A DNA stretch of 6,960 bases from an uncultured Oscillospiraceae bacterium (lineage in GTDB: Bacteria > Bacillota > Clostridia > Oscillospirales > Acutalibacteraceae), in contig URKX01000055.1 in the NCBI GenBank assembly GCA_900548545.1, positions 1 to 6,960 on the forward strand. Direction: 5' to 3'. Under the pieces are notes generated by a model, which saw only the letters and a program-made list of their open reading frames with translations, was not told where the DNA came from and searched no databases. This document shows, one piece after another, positions 1 to 5,454 of this stretch. The translations under genes and the position numbers were made by a program. Every line of letters starts with the position of its first letter. Within the stretch, counting starts at the first letter, position 1.

Positions 1-137
1 GACGGCTCTTAGCAGGGGCTTCCTTTGGCGGAAAAATCCTTTACATAGGCAAACAAGAGGACGGCTTCACCATAGCCAAGTACAAACGCCTGCGAAGGGA
101 ATTCCTGAGAGTTGTAGGAGTGAATGACGTAAAATAA
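1..137 (+). CDS. C-terminal end of an unrecognised protein (5' partial)
   Basis: An open frame (first full codon at base 3) enters from the left edge and ends at TAA 135-137, giving 44 residues. The tail has a hydrophobic and glycine-rich stretch (LLAGASFGGKILYIG) followed by a basic segment (KYKRLRREF) and ends in NDVK. Codon choice looks coding and the stop lies before a hairpin at 184-218, as expected for the end of a gene. I do not recognise the family, and the visible part is too short for a functional call. The gene runs towards the leftward polymerase operon, so the two are convergent. Confidence 0.45.
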   Translation, partial: RLLAGASFGGKILYIGKQEDGFTIAKYKRLRREFLRVVGVNDVK

Positions 138-183
138 CAACTACACATGATGCTGCAACAGCACTGAAAATTCGGTAGTAGAG

Positions 184-218
184 AGCAAGTCCCTGGCATT
201 TTGTGCCAGGGACTTGCT
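184..218. terminator. Perfect 15-bp hairpin between convergent genes
   Basis: Bases 184-198 and 204-218 are exact reverse complements around a 5-base loop (TTTTG). The hairpin lies between the end of the rightward gene at 137 and the end of the leftward operon at 267, where a bidirectional terminator is expected. Neither side carries a clean run of T residues, so termination may be inefficient or factor-assisted; the position and the perfect stem are the evidence. Confidence 0.55.
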
Positions 219-266
219 TATTACAGGACGTTTCCGCACTCAATATATTAGTCGGGGCAAAATTCT

Positions 267-518
267 CTACGCTTTCATCTCCACAAGCCACCGCCCCCCA
301 GTTTCATAGAGGCAGGTTTCTTTCCCCTTAATTTTCACAATGTAGCGCCGGGACAGCTCCCCGGTGGTGTGGGCCTTGCCGGGAGCCGCCTCCCGGCTGT
401 CCTCAATCTCGTAGACCGGGCCTGTGGCTAGGACGATCTTCTGCGGCCTAACGGAGCCGTCAATATAGTGAGTGGCCACCACCTCCACATACTGCTTGCG
501 GCGGACAAAGTCCTTCAT
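267..518 (-). CDS. Small conserved protein of unknown function, third gene of the polymerase operon
   Basis: This 83-residue protein starts at ATG 518-516, and that start overlaps the stop of the YolD-like gene as ATGA, so it should be translated by coupling. It is rich in alternating hydrophobic and charged residues (YVEVVATHYIDGS, YIVKIKGKETCLYETGGRW), suggesting a compact beta-rich fold; no membrane segment, signal peptide or metal site is visible. From memory, similar short proteins often accompany Y-family polymerase and YolD-like genes in Firmicutes mobile elements, but I know no established function. As the last gene of an operon with LexA boxes at its promoter, it should be made during DNA damage. 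A role in modulating the polymerase is inference from position only. Confidence 0.85.
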   Translation of the reverse strand: MKDFVRRKQYVEVVATHYIDGSVRPQKIVLATGPVYEIEDSREAAPGKAHTTGELSRRYIVKIKGKETCLYETGGRWLVEMKA

Positions 519-949
519 GGGGTATCAGCCCCTTCCACCCTTTCCGCTGTTATGGCGTGAATGTTTCCAAACGGCACAGACATATTCTCCAGCACCAAAA
601 GCTGCTCCACATCGTTCACCTTTTTCACTGGACCGGAGGACAAGGTGTACTCTCCTAACGGCTGTCTATTCAGGGACTTCACCGGCTGGAAATAGGTAAC
701 AGTGACCCAATCTCCCTGGCGCAACCCATTCAAAAGGCGGTAGATTTCCTCCTCCTGGTCGCTGGCAAGGCTGACCTGCGGCACCAGCAGCCGATCCTGC
801 TCCTGTGTGAGAATCTCAATATCAAAGCCTCTCAGAGCAGAAAAAGGGGTAAACAGCTTCGCCCGGCTCTCCACGCTCATTTTGGGATGCTTGGAAATGG
901 GTCGGGAAAGGAAAAGAATATCCTGATACGCTGCAAAGGTGACACTCAT
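515..949 (-). CDS. YolD-like family protein, partner of the Y-family polymerase
   Basis: This 144-residue protein carries the YolD-like signature in its N-terminal third: SRPISKHPKMSVESRAKLF, then TPFSALRGFDIEI (about residues 15-50). YolD-like proteins are encoded next to UvrX/YqjW-type translesion polymerases in Firmicutes and have been proposed to act as UmuD-like partners, although their exact action is not settled. The C-terminal half (VTVTYFQPVKSLNRQPLGEY onward) looks beta-rich, as in longer family members. The ATG at 949-947 overlaps the polymerase stop as ATGA, and a GGAGGT ribosome site (963-958) lies 8 bases upstream inside the polymerase gene. The gene's own stop overlaps the start of the 83-residue gene in the same way. 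The family call is firm; the biochemical role is not. Confidence 0.93.
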   Translation of the reverse strand: MSVTFAAYQDILFLSRPISKHPKMSVESRAKLFTPFSALRGFDIEILTQEQDRLLVPQVSLASDQEEEIYRLLNGLRQGDWVTVTYFQPVKSLNRQPLGEYTLSSGPVKKVNDVEQLLVLENMSVPFGNIHAITAERVEGADTP

Positions 950-2331
950 TTTCTATGACCTCCAATCTGTTTATTCCGTTCACGGGTAGTGCCAGCATCC
1001 AGCAAATCCATGCCCTTTACCAAAGCGTTCTTCCCAAAGCGCTTGTGCAGGCCGATAGCGGTTTTCAGCAGGGCGGTTTCCCGCTCATCATCCCGCTGGC
1101 TGGAAAAGAAACTCAGTTGGGGCGGTACCTCCGATGCTGAGGACAAACGAATGGCAGCAATGCTCATGCGGCGTACTTCCAATTCCCTGTCCACCAGCTT
1201 GTCGTAGAGCTTCAGTACAGCCTCTGTGATACGGGACAGGGATGCCGTTGGCCCGTTCAGCTTCCCTGTGCCGTGGACGGAGGGCGGCACTTTCCTGCCG
1301 TAGTGATTTACCTTCACCGGCCCCTGATAGCCGGACAGCCCCTCTTTACTCAAAATCTGGTAGCCTACATAGAGAGTGACACCCTCCGCCACATAGCCCT
1401 GCTCCACTAGGCCCAGAACCACCTGCTCAGTCATTTCCTTAATGGCAAGCCGTCCCTCCTCCCAGGTGTAGGCCCTGGGCAGCACCTGGCCGTTTGCAAG
1501 GGATTTTGTGGCGGGTTTGTAGGCTTTAATCTGTTCCATACCGCAGGTTTCGATTCCCCAGGCATGGTCGATGAGAATTTCCGCATCGATGCCAAACTCC
1601 CGAAAGAAAACTTCCTCGTTTTGCAGGCTTAACCGGGCCAGGTCCCCCATGGTGTGGATGCCCATACGGGCCAAGTGGGAGGCAATACCCGGGCCAATCT
1701 GCCAGAAATCTGTCATCGGTTTATGCGTCCACAATTTCTCCCGGAAAGATTGTTCATCCAACTCTGCCACACGTACCCCATCTTTGTCGGCGGGAATATG
1801 TTTTGCAGTGATATCCATGGCGATTTTCGCTAAATACAGGTTGGTGCCAACGCCTCCCGTGGCAGTGATTCCTGTTTCCCGGAGCACGTCCCGGATCAAG
1901 ATTGTAACCAGCTGGTGTGCGGTCTTTTTATATAGAGAGAGGTAGGGTGTCAAATCCATGAAGGACTCGTCGATACTATACACATGAATGTCACTAGGGG
2001 AAAGGTATTGCAAGTAGATGCCATAAATCTCCGAGGACACCTCAAGGTAACGTGCCATCCTCGGAATGGCGGTGATGTACTCCACCCGCTGTCCAGTACG
2101 GCGTTCAAGCTCCTCCAGCTTTTGCTTAACTTCAAAGAGCCTGGGTCTCCCTGGCACCCCCAGGGCTTTCAAACTGGGGGAAACCGCCAAACAAATAGTG
2201 CCGTCGCTGCGGGATTCATCCGCCACCACCAGGTTTGTAGTGAGCGGGTCAAGGCCACGGTCTACACACTCCACACTGGCGTAATAGCTTTTCAGGTCGA
2301 TGCAACAGAACTGCTTTGTCGGTGTGGTCAT
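946..2331 (-). CDS. Y-family DNA polymerase (UvrX/YqjW/UmuC-like translesion polymerase)
   Basis: A 461-residue translesion polymerase that copies damaged DNA with low fidelity. The palm motif CIDLKSYYASVE holds Asp12, the SIDES motif holds Asp121 and Glu122 (the catalytic acidic residues of the family), and a Tyr at about residue 17 sits at the steric-gate position. GVGTNLYLAKIAMD follows the palm, and a helix-hairpin-helix lies at about residues 212-225 (IGPGIASHLARMGI). Near the C-terminus QLSFF (about 405-409) fits a beta-clamp-binding pentapeptide, and the ending with TTRERNKQIGGH is typical of UvrX/YqjW-type proteins. I chose ATG 2331-2329 because an AGGGAGGG ribosome site (2345-2338 region) lies just upstream; a TTG seven codons earlier lies on the far side of that site. 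First gene of a coupled three-gene operon with LexA-like boxes at its promoter. All catalytic motifs are intact. Confidence 0.97.
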   Translation of the reverse strand: MTTPTKQFCCIDLKSYYASVECVDRGLDPLTTNLVVADESRSDGTICLAVSPSLKALGVPGRPRLFEVKQKLEELERRTGQRVEYITAIPRMARYLEVSSEIYGIYLQYLSPSDIHVYSIDESFMDLTPYLSLYKKTAHQLVTILIRDVLRETGITATGGVGTNLYLAKIAMDITAKHIPADKDGVRVAELDEQSFREKLWTHKPMTDFWQIGPGIASHLARMGIHTMGDLARLSLQNEEVFFREFGIDAEILIDHAWGIETCGMEQIKAYKPATKSLANGQVLPRAYTWEEGRLAIKEMTEQVVLGLVEQGYVAEGVTLYVGYQILSKEGLSGYQGPVKVNHYGRKVPPSVHGTGKLNGPTASLSRITEAVLKLYDKLVDRELEVRRMSIAAIRLSSASEVPPQLSFFSSQRDDERETALLKTAIGLHKRFGKNALVKGMDLLDAGTTRERNKQIGGHRK

Positions 2332-2357
2332 GGAGTCCCTCCCTCGTCTCAATAAAC

Positions 2358-2371
2358 CGAATATGCGTTCG
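2358..2371. promoter_or_regulatory. LexA (DinR)-type SOS box, downstream site
   Basis: Read on the minus strand the site is CGAACGCATATTCG, matching the Firmicutes LexA consensus CGAAC-N4-GTTCG at 9 of 10 defined positions. It lies between the promoter -10 and the polymerase start codon, where bound LexA would block early elongation or stable polymerase binding. Confidence 0.78.
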
Positions 2372-2387
2372 ATTCTACTTTGAGAAC

Positions 2388-2416
2388 ATTATAGAACATA
2401 AATTCGATAATTGCAA
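2388..2416 (-). promoter_or_regulatory. Sigma-A-type promoter of the polymerase operon
   Basis: On the minus strand TTGCAA (-35, bases 2416-2411) is separated by exactly 17 bases from a perfect TATAAT (-10, bases 2393-2388). The gene start at 2331 lies about 50 bases downstream of the expected transcription start. A LexA-type box fills the spacer and another lies in the early transcribed region. Confidence 0.85.
2393..2406. promoter_or_regulatory. LexA (DinR)-type SOS box, promoter-spacer site
   Basis: Minus-strand CGAATTTATGTTCT matches CGAAC-N4-GTTCG at 8 of 10 defined positions and lies between the -35 and -10 hexamers, sharing one base with the -10. It is weaker than the downstream box, but its position is ideal for repression and the two boxes may be bound together. 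Confidence 0.7.
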
Positions 2417-2562
2417 GACCCAAGATATCCCAGTAAACATATAGTATAGACACGATCTTAAAACAAATAAAAAAACTGGTCAAGTTGACTCATAATGCGA
2501 CAATAAAAATACATTTCGTAGAGTATACTTCCCTCAGAAACTGGGGAAAACTAGTGACCTTT

Positions 2563-2603
2563 GCCAGCTTGCCCCTAGCGGGGGCAGAAAATGGCAAGTT
2601 GGC
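2563..2603 (+). repeat. Overlapping inverted repeats that can form two mutually exclusive hairpins
   Basis: GCCAGCTTGCC (2563-2573) pairs with GGCAAGTTGGC (2593-2603) over 11 bp with one G-T pair. TGCCCC (2570-2575) instead pairs with GGGGCA (2581-2586). The arms share bases 2570-2573, so both cannot form at once. Such switching is typical of attenuator leaders but also occurs in transfer origins; no relaxase gene lies in this window to support the second reading. Confidence 0.55.
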
Positions 2604-2643
2604 GATACCGAAGCAAATACTATCCAAGAAGCAATAGATTCTC

Positions 2644-2689
2644 ATGCAAAAAGACCGCAGTCGTGTGGACGACTGCGGTCTTTTTGCAT
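2644..2689 (+). terminator. Perfect 21-bp terminator-like hairpin upstream of the sigma-like gene
   Basis: Bases 2644-2664 and 2669-2689 are exact reverse complements around the loop GTGG. The stem has a GC-rich core flanked by an A-run on the left and a T-run on the right (CTTTTT), the form of an intrinsic terminator that could work in either direction. It lies between two divergent genes, where no transcript from a known gene needs ending, so it is better explained as an attenuator in the leader of the sigma-like gene or as the 3' end of a small RNA. Confidence 0.7.
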
Positions 2690-2802
2690 AGTCAGGATAG
2701 TTTTTTTACATCGCCGATAGACAGATACCCACCCCATTGTCGTTCCCCTCCCCCCCTGATTTCGGTCGTACAAAATCAGAAATCAGAATGGAGGTTCCCA
2801 GC

Positions 2803-3228
2803 ATGGGGTTCAACTACAGGCAAAAGAGAAAAGAATTTGAGCAAAATTGGGCCAAGGCCCTCAAAGAATACATAGACGCTGGCATGACCCAAGAGCAGAT
2901 TGCTGCGGTGCGGGAGTTTGACGAGGAACTGTTCCGCCAAGAGCGGGTCTACGAAAACCGAATCAATGTGGGCCTTCCAGACCTCAATATCCAGCGATTC
3001 AGTGTAGAGGAAGATTACTTTCAAAATCTATCACTTCACTTGGATGCCACCCTGGAGGATATGCAGCCTGGAATTTCCCAGCGAATCACGAAGCAGGACA
3101 GGAAAGTCCTTCTCCTGGCCTGTTTCGATTTCACGCAGGACGAAATTGCCGTGAAATTGCACATATCTCAGATGTCGGTTTATAGGCACTTGCACAAACT
3201 TCAAAAACTTCTGAAAAAGGGGGTGTAA
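2803..3228 (+). CDS. Sigma factor-like protein with a region 4-type helix-turn-helix
   Basis: A 141-residue protein. The C-terminal quarter reads DRKVLLLACFDFTQDEIA then VKLHISQMSVYRHLHKLQ (about residues 99-134), a helix-turn-helix of the sigma-70 region 4 or LuxR type, with the recognition helix near residues 121-133. The N-terminal part (MGFNYRQKRKEFEQNW, then a long charged helical stretch) resembles sigma-like regulators carried by clostridial integrative elements, from memory. I see no clear region 2 for -10 recognition, so it may be a DNA-binding regulator rather than a full sigma factor. I chose ATG 2803 because GGAGG (2790-2794) lies 8 bases upstream; an ATG at 2737 has no such site. 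It is codirectional with the SHOCT-like and recombinase genes, so control of these is plausible but inferred. Confidence 0.85.
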   Translation: MGFNYRQKRKEFEQNWAKALKEYIDAGMTQEQIAAVREFDEELFRQERVYENRINVGLPDLNIQRFSVEEDYFQNLSLHLDATLEDMQPGISQRITKQDRKVLLLACFDFTQDEIAVKLHISQMSVYRHLHKLQKLLKKGV

Positions 3229-3248
3229 AATCGGCCTTCCCGATGCCA

Positions 3249-3681
3249 ATAAAGATGAAGGGGTAAATAAACCGCCCTCTATTAAAGAGCCACTTGGGTG
3301 GCAGAAAAAGAACAGGCGGTGTTCCCTTAACTTTATCTTCGTTCCTTGACAACCGAACAAGTCAGTGTACGCATACGGCCCCCTCTGACCAAGAGCTACC
3401 GGGAAAATTCCCAACAGGCGGGCGGCACCCGCCTGTGCGGTGAGAGGCAGAGGGCATCGAGCACTTCCGTCCAGCCACAGAATCACGCAATGGGGGCGGC
3501 CGGGTGAGAACCACGCGGGGTTGAGATTACCGAGAGGGTAGGCAAGCCGCTGCCCGTGCTGTACACTCCCTCACTGAGGGGTGCGAGGCAAATTTCAGTG
3601 TTTCAATCGAAATCAGATTCATGACAGAACAAACGGGCACAGTTATGACTCCATAACTGCGCCCGTCCTTGTGTCTTGAAT
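3249..3681 (+). ncRNA. Candidate large structured RNA region (multi-domain), unidentified
   Basis: This gap has no credible gene and holds nested complementary segments. Domain 1 (3249-3336): ATAAAG/CTTTAT (3249-3254 with 3331-3336), AAGGGG/TCCCTT (3258-3263 with 3323-3328) and ACCGCC/GGCGGT (3271-3276 with 3315-3320), closing two hairpins (CTCT/AGAG at 3277-3289, CCAC/GTGG at 3290-3301). Domain 2: CCCTCTG/CAGAGGG (3381-3387 with 3448-3454) encloses a GGGA/TCCC hairpin and a perfect 9-bp stem (3414-3422 with 3428-3436). Domain 3: AGCAC/GTGCT (3460-3464 with 3556-3560) encloses TACC/GGTA and GGCA/TGCC hairpins. Hairpins at 3564-3583 and 3617-3681 follow. TTGACA at 3346-3351 has no good -10. 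I do not recognise a known RNA class. Structure was found by eye and strand and ends are inferred; it could be a leader of the downstream operon rather than a separate RNA. Confidence 0.42.
3617..3681 (+). repeat. Long imperfect hairpin just upstream of the SHOCT-like gene
   Basis: The core is 3633-3646 paired with 3653-3666 (13 of 14 positions, one A/C mismatch) around the loop GACTCC. Below it, ATTCA/TGAAT, GACA/TGTC and AA/TT pairs extend the helix to 3617-3681 with small mismatches, about 24 base pairs in all. No T-run follows, so it is not a standard terminator. It ends about 13 bases before the ribosome site AAGGAG (3694-3699) and could affect translation or protect an mRNA end. Confidence 0.6.
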
Positions 3682-3707
3682 GACAAAGCGGAAAAGGAGA
3701 AAACGCC

Positions 3708-3854
3708 ATGAAACTGGAGAATTCTATCAACTATTATTACGCCCTAAAAGCCCTGCAATTTCTACTGGAGCAGGGCCTGCTGAGCGAATCGGAGTACGAA
3801 AAAATTTGTAGGTACAACGCCGAAATTTTCTGCCCGGAGAGGGAGTACATCTAG
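3708..3854 (+). CDS. 48-residue SHOCT-like small protein
   Basis: A short gene starting at ATG 3708 and ending at TAG 3852-3854, with an excellent ribosome site (AAGGAG at 3694-3699, 8 bases before the start). The core ALKALQFLLEQGLLSESEYE resembles the SHOCT motif (hydrophobic helix, Gly-Leu-Leu/Ile turn, acidic-Glu-Glu/Glu-Tyr helix start), a short domain often found at protein C-termini or as a stand-alone peptide and of poorly known function. The N-terminus is tyrosine-rich (NYYYA); no signal peptide or membrane helix is evident. It lies 64 bases before the first recombinase and probably shares its transcript. From memory, similar peptides precede serine recombinase genes in other clostridial elements, which suggests an accessory role in recombination, but this is inference. 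Confidence 0.78.
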   Translation: MKLENSINYYYALKALQFLLEQGLLSESEYEKICRYNAEIFCPEREYI

Positions 3855-3918
3855 CCGCATTGGGTATGGACTTCCGCCCCGGTTTCTGGTAGTGTTCAGG
3901 TGAACGGAGGTGAGCCAG

Positions 3919-5454
3919 GTGGCCCAAGTGCAGATCATTCAACCATACCAACCGCAGAGCGATACGCTAGAAAAGGTGGCGGCATATTGCCGGGTGTCCA
4001 CCGACTCCCAGGACCAGCTCAACTCCTACCGCACTCAGATCGGATACTACACAAATTTTATTGCCCAGCACCCTGGCTGGGAACTGGCGGATATCTACGC
4101 TGACAAGGGCATCTCAGGCACCAGTTTGGAGAAGCGGGACGAGTTCAAGCGGATGCTCCAAGACTGCCGTACCGGGAAGATCACCCGCATCCTGGTGAAG
4201 TCCGTTTCCCGGTTCGCCCGCAATACTCTGGAACTTATCGAGACCACGCGCGAGTTGAAAGACTTGGGCGTGGTCGTTGTTTTTGAGGAGCAGGGCATCG
4301 ATACCGCCCAAATGCTGGGAGAGATGCAGCTCACCCTACTAGCCATGGCCGCCCAGGAGGAAAGCACCTCCATCTCAAAAAATATGCGGTTGAGTTACCA
4401 AAAACGGATGGAATACGGGAAATACGTTACCACGAAAGCGCCTTACGGGTATGCTTATGCTGATGGAAAACTCACGCCAAAACCGGAAGAAGCATCTGTT
4501 GTGCAGACAATCTTTCATCTCTTTTTAGAGGGGAAAGGCCAACAACAAATCGCCGACCTGCTCAATCAATCAGGCGTCATTCCAAGGGAGTCGTCCAAGT
4601 GGGGCCGCACCACTATTGAGCATATTCTCTCTAACGAGCGCTACATTGGAGATGCCCTTGTACAAAAGAGATTTAACACAGAAACTCTCCCGCATAAACA
4701 AGTAATCAATCGAGGACAGCTCCCCCAATATTACATAACAGACAGCCATCCACCGCTCATTAGCTGCGAGATTTTCCAACAAGCCCAAATGCTTAAAGCT
4801 ATGCGCGCTGACTCAAAAAGGCCATCACCTCATACGTTCATCCATAGAATTCAGTGCCCGTCCTGTGGAAGATATTATCGTCATATCAATTCTTCTGGCA
4901 CATCTAAGTGGGCGTGTCCGAATCGGGTAAACAAAGTGAAAAATTGCCCAAACTATTGGATTTCTGAAATGTCTATCAAATCATCGTTTATAAATCTACT
5001 GGGAAAGCTGTACTTACACCGTGACACACTCCTCTCCCCCACTCTCTACCTTCTGGAAGAGATCTCCGCTCGGCAGGAGCAGGGCAACGTCAAGCTCTAC
5101 GAGTTGAACACTGCCTTGGCGGACTTAAACGAAAAAGCTCACACCCTTCACCGGCTCCACAATAAAGGCTTCATCGAGGACGCTGACTTCCGGGAGCAGA
5201 GCGACGCCTTGGTTTCCCAGCGGAAAAAGCTGGCCGACCAACGTACCCAGGCTATCCACGGCAGCAAAGCATTGGAAGCCTTGGACAAGCTACGGGAACT
5301 GCAAGAGCTGTTGGAAGCCCTGCCGGAGATTCCCTGGGAGTTTGACATCGGCCTGTTCGACCAGCTGGTGGAAAAAATCGTACCCATCAGCAAAACAGAG
5401 CTGCTCTTCAAATTAAAATGTGGTTTGGAATTGAAGGAGGCGATCCCCCAGTGA
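3919..5454 (+). CDS. Large serine recombinase 1 (catalytically intact)
   Basis: A 511-residue site-specific recombinase. The N-terminal resolvase domain (about 20-160) has the nucleophile Ser27 in YCRVSTDS, then YADKGISGTS and KSVSRFARN with the conserved arginines. The recombinase domain starts at PYGY (175-178). A zinc ribbon has Cys313, Cys316, Cys333 and Cys343, and a charged coiled-coil-like stretch lies at about 395-445, matching the order in integrases of the TnpX/TndX type. Such enzymes cut and rejoin DNA through a 5'-phosphoserine link to integrate and excise elements. GTG 3919 is chosen because GGAGG (3906-3910) lies 8 bases upstream; GTG 3910 overlaps that site and would add three residues. 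The stop overlaps the next gene by GTGA. Bases about 4381-5040, covering recombinase domain and zinc ribbon, are clearly poorer in GC than the rest of the gene. Confidence 0.96.
   Translation: MAQVQIIQPYQPQSDTLEKVAAYCRVSTDSQDQLNSYRTQIGYYTNFIAQHPGWELADIYADKGISGTSLEKRDEFKRMLQDCRTGKITRILVKSVSRFARNTLELIETTRELKDLGVVVVFEEQGIDTAQMLGEMQLTLLAMAAQEESTSISKNMRLSYQKRMEYGKYVTTKAPYGYAYADGKLTPKPEEASVVQTIFHLFLEGKGQQQIADLLNQSGVIPRESSKWGRTTIEHILSNERYIGDALVQKRFNTETLPHKQVINRGQLPQYYITDSHPPLISCEIFQQAQMLKAMRADSKRPSPHTFIHRIQCPSCGRYYRHINSSGTSKWACPNRVNKVKNCPNYWISEMSIKSSFINLLGKLYLHRDTLLSPTLYLLEEISARQEQGNVKLYELNTALADLNEKAHTLHRLHNKGFIEDADFREQSDALVSQRKKLADQRTQAIHGSKALEALDKLRELQELLEALPEIPWEFDIGLFDQLVEKIVPISKTELLFKLKCGLELKEAIPQ

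Larger units (their letters stand above)
2417..2802. other. 386-base gene-free gap between divergent genes, possible leader of the sigma-like gene
   Basis: No convincing coding frame is seen. Rightward TTGACT (2485-2490) and TATACT (2524-2529) are candidate promoter hexamers but are not correctly spaced with each other, so no promoter is certain. The gap contains a short hairpin (TCCCT with GGGGA, 2530-2545), the competing hairpins at 2563-2603, two copies of GAAGCAA 18 bases apart (2610-2616 and 2628-2634), the strong hairpin at 2644-2689, an outer ACTATCC/GGATAGT pair (2619-2625 with 2695-2701), and an inverted repeat CTGATTTC/GAAATCAG (2756-2763 with 2779-2786). The second arm contains one of two tandem AAATCAG copies just before the ribosome site of the next gene. 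Confidence 0.5.

Noticed and set aside
2332..2352. Upstream TTG start for the polymerase
   Set aside because: The ribosome site AGGGAGGG lies between this TTG and ATG 2331, so it serves the ATG; the extra seven residues include the ribosome-site codons.
2737..2802. Upstream ATG start for the sigma-like protein
   Set aside because: No ribosome site precedes it and the added residues are Pro/Ser-rich, unlike the family start at MGFNY, which has GGAGG at 8 bases.
2591..2875. 94-codon rightward open frame spanning the strong hairpin
   Set aside because: It reads through the perfect hairpin and into the sigma-like gene in the wrong frame, with no family resemblance or good ribosome site.
3031..3486. 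151-codon antisense open frame over the sigma-like gene and the gap
   Set aside because: It overlaps the helix-turn-helix coding region on the other strand, has no recognisable motif, and its composition looks like a chance reading.
3894..3905. Small palindrome GTTCA-GG-TGAAC before Rec1
   Set aside because: Five-base arms with a two-base centre are too short to distinguish from chance, and it does not match the LexA consensus.
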